Part shown: positions 32,960 to 44,600 of the stretch, one piece after another | Layout: each line of letters opens with the position of its first letter | How positions within the stretch are numbered: the stretch's first letter is position 1 | Assembly: GCF_026914185.1 (NCBI RefSeq) | Contig: NC_070572.1 | Location: 3,348,001 to 3,412,000 of the forward strand | From: Puccinia triticina | Lineage: Eukaryota > Basidiomycota > Pucciniomycetes > Pucciniales > Pucciniaceae | Direction of reading: 5' to 3' | DNA length: 64,000 nt | Translations under genes and position numbers: made by a program | The notes under the pieces: model-generated | What the model saw: only the letters and a program-made list of their open reading frames with translations | Told to the model about the DNA's origin: nothing | The model's database searches: none

Positions 32960-33500
32960 GCACCCGTGACCCCGTCCGCATTGAGATGCGCCTGGCAGAC
33001 TCATCACTGGTGACCCAGTGTCCGCGAGCAGCGGTCCCTCATCCACCCCCTCCTCGCCCCCAGGCCGTCCCTCGTAGCCTAAATGGCCACATCACGTGCG
33101 CGCCTGACCGCTAGCCCACGGCGGCCCCCGAGGCATCCCCATGCATGTCCTCCTGCTCGCGCAGAAGCGCGAGCATGCCGTCCGAGAGACCGTCTGCCTT
33201 GCATCCCCGTAGGCGCCCTGAGGTCATCCCCAGACATATGTCCCGAGGATCTCGACATGGACGCCCGCGGGAAATCCAGCCATGGCGCACTGCGGTCGCC
33301 CCCCCTGCGCCTCGGTCGGGTTGGCGCCCCTCTGGGCTGCCCTAGGTGCGCCACCCGAGATGGCGGCAGGGCGTGGCTGGATGACGCCCTGGGGGCGTTT
33401 GGCAGAACGGCGGCATCAGGGCGTCCGACTATTGCGGGGCCCTGCTGGCGTCCGGTCGGCCGCCCTCCTGACATCCCACTTGTCCCGCTGTGTAGAGGTC
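32960..33500. other. GC-rich island, unassigned
   Basis: High GC with GGCGTC and GGCGCC words on both strands, similar in wording to 29420-29920. Overlapping open frames on both strands are explained by the scarcity of AT-rich stop codons. Confidence 0.4.
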
Positions 33501-34089
33501 TCTAAAGGCTTTTAAACATCCATTCTCACTGGAGCTGGTGAGAAACTAGCATTCTTCCATCTAGCAAGATGATTAAGAGTCAATAAATTAGACAAAAAAC
33601 TGATAAAGTCAGTTATGCCATTCAGGTATGACTCAGATTTTCTGTACAATAAGATAATGATCTTATATATTTAATGTGTTCTTCATGTTTTACTCAACCG
33701 TCCAATTTAAATTGAGAAAGACAGCCTGCTGATCTTGAGCCTGAGGTTTGATCATCTACCCTGTGATGTTAGTGTGATTTTGAGAAACTGATTGCTTTCT
33801 CAAATCAAACTCCTATATCAAATCAATGAACCAATAGATTGAAATATATACCACTTTCTTGGAAAGAAATATTGCATTGTATTAATGGTGGGTGAAATGT
33901 GATTCTTCTGGAGAACATATTTCATTATTATGGATCTATCCACCCACCCACATCAAGGCTGTAAGAAAATGGACAAGAGGAAAATAGGAGATTAAGGGAA
34001 ATTAAACATGAAAAATAATGCATTTTTCAACCCATTTATCCATCAAATCAGAAAGAAATATTGGAATAGGAGCTTGGAGAAAAGGAAAA
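33501..34089. other. AT-rich intergenic stretch
   Basis: Probably the 3' flank of the secreted gene to the right. No feature recognised. Confidence 0.4.
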
Positions 34090-37000
34090 CTACATGGAAG
34101 GGGAATCAAGGATATCAATTAGCTCTTTAGGCAAAAGATCTTCAAGCTCTTTAGGCAAAATGTCTTCAAGCTCTTCCTCTGTGGATCCATTGATGCAAAT
34201 AATATCAAAACAGGGATTGAATGTGGCAAATTTTGGTAGTCAGCATGTGATTCAAGTATCAAAGAAAAAAAATTGTGTGGTTATCCTTACCTGTGATTTC
34301 TGAATTGGTTGCAATTTGACTTAGAATGTTGTGAATGTGCTGGTATTGGTAATTCCAATTATCAATCCCATGTTCACGCGGTTCCCTCTCAAATGAAAAT
34401 GGATTGGGCTCCAAAGATTCAGATTCTTGAGCATCAGGCCCTGGAGCCGGGTTTGCAATTTTCAGAGACTCATTAAGGTCATCAGCCACAGGATCCTGCG
34501 GGTTAGGACCATTCAGTTCAGTTTCCAAAATCTGATCAGGAACTGAAGCCTGGGCTTCACAAGCATTAGAACCAGCTGGTGGATCTTCTGAGAGACGGAA
34601 AGATGGCATATTCAAGTGTTCCTTGAGAGAGACAAACGCTCGTGTCTTGAAAAACTGTTCTGGTTGGCTAATTAATGCTGAAAGGTAGGTCTTTTCATTG
34701 GAAGCAACTTCTTTGTCTGCAATTGGACCACCTGATAGACTTTCTGAGAGAGGAAGATATAATAAGTTCAACAGTTTTGCTGAAGACACATTCCTCTCAT
34801 TATTGGTATCAAGCTTAGACTGAGCTTGCGGGATTTTGGAAAGAGGAAAACATTCATTTCTCAAGATTTGTCTTAAAATGCCATTCCTCAGCTTCTTGAC
34901 ATATTCAGGTATTTTATTTACTGCTGGTGGTTGTGCTTGCTTGTCAATACTAGATCCTTGGTGTTCAGTTTCCTCAATTTTCAGAGGCTGATTAGATTCA
35001 GAAGCCAAAGGTTGAACAACAGACATAGGTTCTTTAATTGAAGTGGAAATACTTTCCGGAGAAAGATTGGGATCCAAAGTTGTGGGTTTTCCCAAAGCAG
35101 GTCCAGCTGATGGAATTCCCCAAAGAGAAAAAGGTACTGCTTTTGATGTTTCTTTTGAAGACACAGGCCTTTGGATATTCTCATCAGCTGCTGGTAACAC
35201 TTTATTTAATTGTGATATATAAGGGTCATCATCTGAAGTCAGTCCTTTATTTTCATTCTCCACTCTTTTCAGAGAACTTTTAGGATCAGTTGTCACGGGT
35301 TGTGCAGTGGAGATAGGTTCCTTGTGCACTGTTGATAGACTTTCCCAAGGTTGGGTGGGATTCACATTCACGGCTCCCCCAAAAGTGGAACCGGCAGGCG
35401 GACCTGCTTTCAGAGGAGTAGATTTCATCTCAAAGAATTTTCCTAAAACCACTAGCTTCTTTCTAATACTTCCCTTCTTGACTGCTGAGGCATAGCTTTT
35501 GGTATCATTTGGAAAATTATCTTGGTGCCCAGTTGGCGTGTGTTTCAGAGCCTGAGTGGTGTCCAAAGTAACAGTTTGGACAGCAGGATTGGGTCCTTTA
35601 ATTAAATGTGGCGGTTGCGAAGCCACATGGCTCCAAGCTACTGGTGCAGATTGATTAGACGAAGGTGGCAGACCATTTAATGAGTCAGGTGGAAAAGGTT
35701 CTGAATTCCCGCCCTCTTTCAGAGCAACTTTTCTTGAATCATTGAACTCTTCTACCACTTGCTTGACTGGTGAAGACTTAGCGGCTTCCTGAACAGAGGG
35801 TACATATGATTTTGAACCGACCGGCATATTTGACAGAAGCTGGTATTCTTCAGAAGTGTTTGGAAACAAAGAAGTTTGAGAAAGGTTTTCGCGCAATGGC
35901 GCTTGATGCTTCAATGCTTCCAGATAACTATTATCACCGGGCCGAGGTTCTGCCTTAGGACCAGTTGGAAGACTCATTAGAGGCGGGTATTCTGACGAGT
36001 CCTTTTGAAGCATTGGAGCTTGGTCAAGTTCCTCGTGCGGCTGTTTTTGCCGCCTCAATGCTTCTAGATAGTGAAACTTATTATCGAGAGGCTGAAGTTC
36101 TGCAGTAGGACCAACTGGAACTGGAATACTTTTCAGAGGCGGATATTCTGCAGAGTGCTTTTGAAGCAATGAAGATTGATCAAGTTCCTCGTGCGGCTGT
36201 TTTTGCTGCATCAATGCCTCTAGATAGTGATACTTATTATCTAGAGGCGGAAGTTCTGCAGTGTGGCCAACTGGAACTGGAATACTTCTCAGAGGCGGAA
36301 ATTCTTTGAGATTATCTTGAGACACTGACCCCTGATCAATTCTGGAAGCTGTTGCACGGTCTTTGACTGGAAACTCAGGTTTTTGAAAGTTTTTTTGTTG
36401 TGCTTTGCCATCATTTGTGGGCTCATAAAGGGAAGGGGTAGATGCCTTGGGTGCAGCTGGCGATCCCGGGAGCTGCGTATTGATGCCAGATTTCTCTGAA
36501 TATTTGAATTTGTTATTTGTCAGATAGTCTGCAAGTTGGGGTTTCTTTAAAGCTCTCCGATAATCAGATTCTGAAGCCCATGAATTATGAGTGACAGTCC
36601 CAGGTGCTTTTTCTTCGTCTTTCTGGCCCGTGAGAGGTGGAAATTCACTCGCATGAATTGTGGGAATGGACTTTGGTGCAATCTCTCCTTCCGGCGGGGA
36701 AAATTTCTTTGTAACTGGTTGATTGTGAAGCTGATCTACAATTGGCCTGGGTTTCTGAGGGTGGCGCCCCTGAAATCCTCGTGATGGATTACTGCTCCTG
36801 TACTTCATTCCATAATTTGGCAAGTAAACTTGAGTGCCTAGCGCTGTCCTTTTCTGGGAGGGCTTGTCCAAATAGCCATTTAGGTCATGTGAAGCTGCCG
36901 GTGGAATATGATGTGCAGCCGATGGAAATTGTGGATATTGTCCTGTGGGTGTCCAATGGTAGTAATGATTTGGGGATGCTTCCAACGGAAAAGGCATTGG

Positions 37001-37390
37001 AGCGTAATAGTATTGCCAGGGGGGTCCCTGGTTATAGTGTGAATTGAGCCATGGAGGTTGCCCATATTGTTGGGCATAGGCAAATCTCGCATCGTATGTG
37101 GGCCACACATTTTGCACCTGCGGCCCCCCTACAAAACCCAAGTCGTGATCAGGGACTGCAGGTAGGTTAAGATGGTGAAAATCAAGTGCTCTGCGGCGAA
37201 GAAGAGGGCGGTCCGTTTGAGCAGACGTTGCAGGCGGTTTGGCATAAATCGCCAAGTTTTCTCCAACCATTGTTGCACCTTCTGAAACTGCTGAAGCTGG
37301 TGCAGAGAAAACTGGAATCGTGATTGGGTGGAAAGCCCCTAATATTAAAAATGAATGTATGAAGACACGCGGAAAGCGATATAGCGCCAT
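34090..37390 (-). CDS. Large secreted repeat protein of the SAP family, about 1,062 residues (two exons)
   Basis: Function unknown; candidate secreted effector or wall protein. Exon 1 is 37390-34291. A 112-base intron (GTAAGG..CCACAG) leads to exon 2, 34178-34090, in phase 1. The signal peptide is FIHSFLILGAFHPITIPV, then FSAPASAVSEGATMVGENL and PLLRRRALDF (LRRRAL at about 64-69, a likely Kex2-type site). Residues about 75-170 are rich in Tyr/Pro/Gln. Residues about 355-520 carry three to four repeats of about 49 residues with EYPPL.S.PVPVG, DNK.HYLEAL and PHEELDQ. The last exon encodes an acidic LPKELEDL-type repeat. There are no Cys-rich modules, membrane segments or known domains. Confidence 0.7.
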
Positions 37391-37439
37391 GTCGGATTAA
37401 TCGAGTGCAGGAAAGCAGTTTATGACGGTGGCAATCACA

Positions 37440-37860
37440 GAACTTTCAATTGCAATTGTTCAGAGTTTTCTGGTTGATTGGAAGAAATGGGATGCTGCAC
37501 CAGTTAACCATATGAAGCTTCGCCTAATACGGCCTTTTAATGACCAGGGTGGCCGCCAGATTAAAGAGCCCACATTTTGACAACAGAATAAAAGCGTCAT
37601 CGCTGGCCCATCATACAAGAGCAAAATCAGGAGCTGATACAACATCCAAGCTGTGAGAACGGTGACACTGAGGCTTTAAAAGCTTTAAAAGCAGTTGCAT
37701 CGTCAATACAGCATATCAGTCCAGCTTGAAACTTTGTCCTTGAAGTCTGCTCGGTGAGGCGCCTTTGTAGGCGAGGACCAGCTTCCCTCGTGGCCGCCTG
37801 TTTGTATGCTTGGCTTCTAGTTTCTGATGTCAGATTTTCAGATCTGCTTAATATTTATTT
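37440..37860. other. Upstream region of the secreted gene
   Basis: Presumed promoter side of the minus-strand gene ending at 37390. It contains a short direct repeat, AAAAGCTTT (about 37676-37690). No gene recognised. Confidence 0.35.
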
Positions 37861-37889
37861 ACAATGTCTTGGTGTGACCTCTTTTGACC

Positions 37890-38250
37890 AAGCTTGATTG
37901 GATGTGTTCGTACACCCGGGGAGTCCGTCCACGGGGAAATCACGCGGATTCCACGAGGACTCCACGTGGTGGCCGCGCGCGAGGTCGGACCAGCGGCTGT
38001 TGGTCCACCCGTTCACGGGGTCTCCACCAACTGGGCACGGCGAGGAATCCACGTGGGCTTTTGGCTCTCCGTGGATTCCCCGTGGATTTCTCGTGGCACC
38101 GACGGGATGGTCGGGTCCACGCCGGCCCCACCACACCACCGACGGCGATTCCACCGAGGAAAACCCGTGATCACAACGGGTTGGTCGAGCCCACGAGGCA
38201 GCGACACCTCGAGCGGTGGTCTCCACGTGGCTCACCGGTCCGTCACATTC
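37890..38250. other. GC-rich block with CCACG/CGTGG words
   Basis: Rich in CCACGTGG, CCACGAGG and TCCACG words on both strands. Similar wording appears at 48000-48330. Overlapping frames on both strands reflect composition. Probably a dispersed repeat. Confidence 0.4.
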
Positions 38251-38257
38251 ACCCTTG

Positions 38258-38395
38258 GGGGGTGCGGTGGCTCAGTTAGCCTTGCACGGAGCGGATCAAA
38301 TCCGCGGGTTATATCTGCAGCAGAATGTGGTACCGCCTGGGTACCACGCACTGCATTGCATGGGGGACATGGAGGAGAACTGGACGAGGAAAGAT
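38258..38395 (+). mobile_element. SINE-like head preceding the A-rich tail
   Basis: GGTGCGGTGGCTCAGTTAG looks like a tRNA 5' part with a pol III A box, followed by GGATCAAATCCGCGGGTTAT near the expected B-box distance. The A-rich tail of 38396-38930 follows directly. The call rests on tRNA resemblance and layout. Confidence 0.45.
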
Positions 38396-38930
38396 AAGAA
38401 AACAAATAACATAAAAAGGAAAAAAAGGAAAAAAAGAAAAAAAAAAAAAGGAAAAAAAAAAGGAAAAAAAAAGGAAAAAAAGGAAAAAAAGGAAAAAAAA
38501 GGAAAAAAAAAAAGGAAAAAAAGGAAAAAAAGGAAAAAAAAAGGAAAAAAAAAAAAGTAAAAAAGGAAAAAAAAGGAAAAAAATGGAAAAAAAGGAAAAA
38601 AAGGAAAAAAAGGAAAAAAAAGGAAAAAAAAGGAAAAAAAAGGAAAAAAAAAGAAAAAAAAAAGGAAAAAAAAAAAGGAAAAAAAGGAAAAAAAGGAAAA
38701 AAAGGAAAAAAAGGAAAAAAAGGAAAAAAAGGAAAAAAAGGAAAAAAAGGAAAAAAAGGAAAAAAAAGGAAAAAAAAGGAAAAAAAGGAAAAAAAGGAAA
38801 AAAAAGGAAAAAAAGGAAAAAAAAGGAAAAAAAGGAAAAAAAGGAAAAAAAAGGAAAAAAAGGAAAAAAAGGAAAAAAAGGAAAAAAAGGAAAAAAAGGA
38901 AAAAAAGGAAAAAAAGAAAACATGAAAACA
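38396..38930. repeat. (GGAAAAA)n polypurine microsatellite, about 535 bp
   Basis: Uninterrupted runs of 4-11 A separated by GG, all purine on the plus strand apart from rare T. This creates spurious Lys/Gly and Phe/Pro frames on the two strands. It follows the SINE-like head and may be its expanded tail. Confidence 0.95.
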
Positions 38931-38936
38931 AGATAA

Positions 38937-41061
38937 TTAGAAGCCGTCTGCGGCACCATCTTCATCTTCATCACCCGGGGCCTCCTGGGCTCTGTCACGC
39001 AGCATCGCCTGCACTTCTTTGTCAGAGGGGAGGGCAACCGAGATGCTGGCAATCTCACGCGCCGTCTTTGCGCCATCAAAAATGTGTCGGTTGTAGTCCA
39101 AGATGAGACGGCCATACCTGATAGGTAATCACACATCAGAAGATGTTCATCATCAGAACATTTTTGTCCAATATACTGAGGAATAAAGTTGAACTTACGC
39201 CACTTTGTAGTCTTGCGACTTGTGTTGCATGGTCTCCAGGTGTTGATCGATCAGCTCCCAAGGGGATCGAACCAAGGTAGTCGTTCGATCCTGTTGATGC
39301 TGCATGTACATATGCAACCAAAGGTACGCCATGCGTACCACCAAGCTGATGCGGATTGATCGAGCCACATCGGCTCGCGTCATGAGTGCATGTTGAGGGG
39401 AAAATTCTCGCAAAACCTGATTTCTTGGCAACAAAGATTCCATCAGCCTTGGTCTTTTGGCTTTAGATTAAAGTGATAAGTGAGACTTACTGTGACAACC
39501 ACATCAGTGATTTGTGGGATAGGCACAGCAATTGCCTGGGCCCCTGGCCTCGCACCGGCCATAATCTAAGAAAGGTCATTGTGATCAGCAAGTCAGTTTA
39601 AGGGATGCAGACCATGTGGAATGGTGACTGACCATCTTTGCAAGCGCGCTCTTCTCGTATTTCAGTAAATCTCGGATGAGGAGGGAGACACTATTGACAG
39701 CGTGGTCTTCATGATCAATATAACCCGCCGGGAGGTAGGTAGTCTTCCACTCGTGGTCCATTGCATCCACCTCGCCCTGCAGTCCCAGCTATCGAGTCAC
39801 CCAGCTGACAGGTGGAAAGGATGTGGATTAAAGTCTGCTCACCTTCACTAATACCAGGGGGGTTTGAGGAATGAGGGCGCGGGTATCCACGGTATGAGTT
39901 TGACCATATGACTGCAGGGCTGGCATGAGGAGCTTTTGGCGAGTTTTTGCGCGAATTAAGGCCTAATTAAGTCATTCAAACACATGGGTTAGTCCTGTAT
40001 ATCCTAATCTTGGGTGGGTTGACGTACTCGGACATCGCGATGGTAAATAAACCCCCTACTGGGATTGACATCAACAGGGGGGATATGGACGGGGGCTGGG
40101 ACATGTTCGGGCCCACGCTGGGTACCAGATTGTTTGACTCGAGCTCGGATCGATTCAAGGTACATGAGCGTAGCCAGCACACAATCAGCCTCTGACAGCT
40201 GGGCCGGGGGAGATGTGTCAGATCAAGCAAGATGAACAGAGGATGAGGACATATAACTTACGGCTGCGACTTGTCGGACCCGCTCGATCTGACCGACATC
40301 TAGGCCCAGTTCATCTGCCAGTCGTTCAACTGAAATGGTGTTATTGGGCCCGGGGGGAGTTTCATCTGGCGTCGGCTCACTGCGGTGATTTTCAGGTCCG
40401 TCTGGAACATCACTGGTGTTATCGGGCCCGGGGGGAGTTTCATCTGGTGTCGGCACACTGCGGTGATCTTCAGGTCCGTCTGGAACATCACCGGCATTAT
40501 CGGGCCCGGGGTTGCTATCTTCATTCTCGCTACGCAGCATAGGGATGATAGGGGTCAGCTCTTCGTCTCGAGCCGCACCATCCAGGTCAGGATGGATTGC
40601 AGCCGATGCCCCTCGAGTTGGGCTCCTGGCTGTGTAAGGAGCCGCAGCCAGTCGGGCCGGGCTGATAGTAGCTCGCATGGGGCTGGTGACTCCTGCTGAT
40701 TCGTTCAATCAGTCAGGGGAATACATAATATACATGTGTTCAATGCAGACTGACCTGTAACTGCCGGTGTTGTGCGTGCACGGAATCAAGGAGTAAAACG
40801 GCCTGTACGCAATGACAAGTTGGACATGATATCACAAATGAAGGGGTGTCAGGTCTGTATTGACGGACTGTAACTGGGTGGGGAGATCGAGCTTACCTGC
40901 CACAGATTCGTTCCTTTTATCGTGAGCGGCGAGTCTTGTCGGAGGTGGGGTTGCTTGGTGGGATGAGTTTGGCTGAGATGGTTGGAGCGATCCCCGCTGG
41001 TCGGAGCGAGCGAACCACGATCACATGAGACATTTGAAATTCTACTTGGTGATCTCGACAT
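38937..41061 (-). CDS. Nine-exon gene of unknown function, about 520 residues
   Basis: Exons (minus): 41061-40897, 40802-40755, about 40692-40262, 40198-40028, 39962-39843, 39788-39633, 39565-39491, 39416-39199, 39117-38937. Donors are GTAAGC, GTCAGT, GTAAGT, GTACGT, GTGAGC, GTCAGT, GTAAGT, GTAAGT. Phases agree everywhere except exon 2 to exon 3, where a base is unaccounted for (misread splice or frameshift). Exon 3 encodes two to three repeats of about 26 residues with DVPDGPE.HRS and PTPDETPPGP. The C-terminal half is helical and includes EVDAMDHEWKTTYLPAGYID, RSIRISLVVRMAYLWLHMYM, YGRLILDYNRHIFDGAK, then an acidic tail. No known domain is recognised. It resembles the C-terminus of the gene at 31514-32731. 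Confidence 0.6.
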
Positions 41062-41685
41062 GATATCAACTCCCGTGATTTTGACGGATCACTCTCTCAC
41101 TCCCCATTCTTTCCTCACCGGGCTCTGATCTTCTTATTGCACCTGACCGCAGAACATCTTTTTAGATTAAAGCATCACAATTTGAGCCGTGTTATCTCTG
41201 AATTAGTTTGAGTCAGATCCATTGTCTTGACATAAGCTACATGCCATGCAAAACTGCCGAGGAAATTTCAACTGAAGTCCAAAAACATCCCCCTAAACAT
41301 TTATTTCACAGTCCATAGAGTTAAAAGCAAAAAATTCTAACTTTCTAATAAGTCAGTAAGATTTAACACCTCTGATTTATCTCTATTACTGCATATTTAT
41401 TTTATCCAAATAAAATCCCATACACACAGACACAAAAAATTGAGATAATAGACATCCAAAAAATATTTATATTACTAACAACTTACTCATTCCATCATTT
41501 AAATCAAAGTCTGTTCATTTCTATTTGGATTATTTTATCTCCTATCTGTTCCAAAAACATCTGGAAAACCAGAAATAAATCAGGATTTGTATTTCATAAA
41601 GAAATATCCAAATGGAGGAAATAGCAGGTAAGGGCTTATTGGCTTGTTGTTATGAGGATTGGCTCTGATTCTTTGATTTGTCTCT
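41062..41685. other. AT-rich stretch upstream of the transposase gene
   Basis: Expected to hold the transposon's left end and promoter. I looked for a CACTA-type terminus and did not find one. Confidence 0.35.
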
Positions 41686-44600
41686 ATGGACCGGATTTGT
41701 CTCTATGGACCGGCAGGATTCACAAGGTTTGTAGATTCTCATGGGGAGGCAAGTTACCAATGTCATTACTGTCATGGCCGTAGAATGAAATCTGTCACGC
41801 AGCACTTGAACTCAGCTGCACACCTGAATGCTGTCAGGCAGAATGTTCTTTTGAGCCAATTACATCTCAGGGAGCTGACAAAAGCAAACACAAGTCCTGT
41901 GGCACAGCGGGGGCCTTCAGATATGGATTTGGACCATACCTGGCCAGCTCAAGATTCTGTTGAAACTGAACTCCACTTCCCCCAGGTGATCCAGCCTGAG
42001 TATGTCATCAGAGATGATGATGATGTAGGATTCGGCTCAGATTCATCTGGGGGGCATGAGGCCCCATCAGAGTATTCTGATGAATTTCTCTCTTGGGATA
42101 TGTTTGGAGAATCAATAATTGAACAACGTGAAGAGGCCATAACTCTTGCAAAAGCACAAGACACGCGTCAAGCAGGTGGTGCACCAAAGGTCAATTGGGA
42201 TCCATTCAACAGTGAGGAAGTAAGACCTACTACTTGAGATTGTGTTTCTATCATTTTACTCATGATATTTCTGCATCTTACTTTCCAGGATTTGATAGCA
42301 TGCCTCATTATGGGATATTTGCACACTCTTATGTCACATGTAACATACCTCCAACTTAGGATTATCCTAAAAATGAAGAAATTAGCTCTGCCATATTGGG
42401 ATGCTGTACGTAATTCAAGAGAAAGAATAAGAAAGCTCCTGAACTTTGTCAATAAGGAATCTATCAGTGTGTGGGATAATAAGATATTCCACATTAGTGT
42501 CAAAGGAATCTTGTCTAATGTAGTTAATTCTTTGACTGTAGAAGCAATGAGTATTGAGCTGATTTCATTTTCTTCCTTTTCATAGGAATTGCTGAATCCA
42601 TATGTGAATGGGCATCTTGAATTTTATCCCCATGACCCATGTGGCGATCCAATTGACAGCCTTTGTCAAAGCTTCAAATGGAGAGAAGATCTACCACGTG
42701 ACATCCGGGTGCAAATGGTGCACATTGAATCAAAGCATTTTTACATATATGAACCCACACAGCTGAAATCAGGTGAAGCGGTGATTCCCACCTTTTTTTA
42801 CAAGGCCAAGGGGAAGTTGTATGCAAAATGCTATTCACCAGAATTTATGCCACATGAAACTGGAGATGCATTTGATATCATTATACTGGCGGATATTAAA
42901 TTCACTGAAACCCAGCACCAGCGGGTTGTTGATATCAATGATTTTGACAAGGTTTATTCAGAAATCTCAGAAATTCCCATGGGAGATGGCACATACATTA
43001 CAATAAAAATTGGTGATAATCTTTATGGTGAGTGCATCAATCATTATATACAACAAGCGTGATTTGGTAATTTGACCAATATTGTGTTCATAGAAGAAGA
43101 TAACAGTGGAAAAAGAATCCAAATTGAACTCCCCAACCCTTGGCGGGAAAAGGCCCAAAACTGCATCATCCGACATGTACCACTTACACTCTATGCAGAC
43201 GACACATCTGGTAATTGCTCCAAACAATGGAACAAACATATATCATATTATTTCACTTTGTCAGGACTACATCCACACTGGTCAAATCAGGAGTACAATT
43301 GTCAATTCGTGGCAACCTCCAATGTAGCAAGTTGCTTGGAGTTGGCAGATCCAATTATTGAGGAAATTAAGTAAGTTGTTCATTAATTTTCCATTTAAAA
43401 ATCATGATCAGCATCATGTTGACACTTGTGGAATTACTTATTATTCCTTCCAGTGATATGAGCATCAATGGCCATTTTGCTTATGATAGCATACTGAATC
43501 AGAGGGTACTAATTATGAGTTTTGTACTAGTAGCGCTTGGGGACTCTCCAATGCATGCAGAAATGACCAGTACACCCATGCCCGCAAAAGCCAATAGTCC
43601 TTGCCGTATGTGTCAACTTTCGGTGGTAAGGAAGGAGGATAAGTCACTCGTGGCTTATGTGAAAGATTTTTTCCGATTGACCACAGGGGGACATGTGGTA
43701 AGTAGTTCAGTAAATTCATTTTTAGTATGCATGGATGTGACCTGACAATCACCTTCAAGCCCCCCCCTCCACGCAAGTGGGAAGAAACAATATCATCCAT
43801 AAAGAAATGTTGGCAAGAATCCAAAGATGAAGCCAAGACCGCATACGATGACAAAACCAAAGCAAAAGGTCTTAAGGACAACATAAATGTGGAATTTGTT
43901 GAGAGATACCACCAGAGAAATAAGCCAGGTCAAAAAGAAGAGATAGAAGCCATAGAGAAAGAGTGCCCAGACAGGCTGTATAATCGTTTCTACACTTTGA
44001 AGGGTGAGCCTCTCTGATGAAAATTTACATCTGTTTGATACTGATAGCCTCCAAATTTGGAACAGGATTTGATGGATGTAAAGATACGCCTGTAGAGATC
44101 TTGCATGTATTACAGCTTGGAATCATTCGATACCTTCTGCGTGACTTCATGGAAGGCCTTGGGGAGGCAGACAGACGGAAATTGGAGGGAAAATGGGAGT
44201 CTTTCAACAAAGGCGCACTAAATATTCCTTCTTTGAGGGGGGTGTTTATGGTCACCCACTACAAGAGTTTCATTGGAAAGCATATGAAGATTGTGGTTCA
44301 AGCTGCCCCGTTTGTCTTCTTTCCATTTATGAACAGGCAGCAAAGGGATATATGGATGTCGTTGTGTTACCTGTGTACATATGTATACCAAACAAAAATC
44401 GACAACATGGAAACATACATTGAAGATCTGCAACATCATATTGATATATTCCTGTATCATATCTTGAGAATGAATGCACAGTGGGTCAATAAAGCTAAAT
44501 TTCATATGCTCCTCCATCTTCCCAAATCGGTCAGGCGGTTTGGTCCACCTAGCTTGTTTTCATCTGAGAAATTTGAATCATACAATGGAATAATGAGGAA

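Noticed and set aside
33079..33505. Overlapping Arg/Pro/Ala-rich frames on both strands
   Set aside because: Composition effect of a GC-rich island; no start context or domain.
37855..38397. Several GC-rich frames of 64-167 codons on both strands
   Set aside because: They overlap each other over CCACG/CGTGG repeat DNA, with no conserved motif.
38296..39136. Long Phe/Pro/Leu frames (211 and 275 codons, minus) and Lys-rich frames (plus)
   Set aside because: They are translations of the (GGAAAAA)n tract. The real minus-strand exon reads in another frame and ends at 38937.
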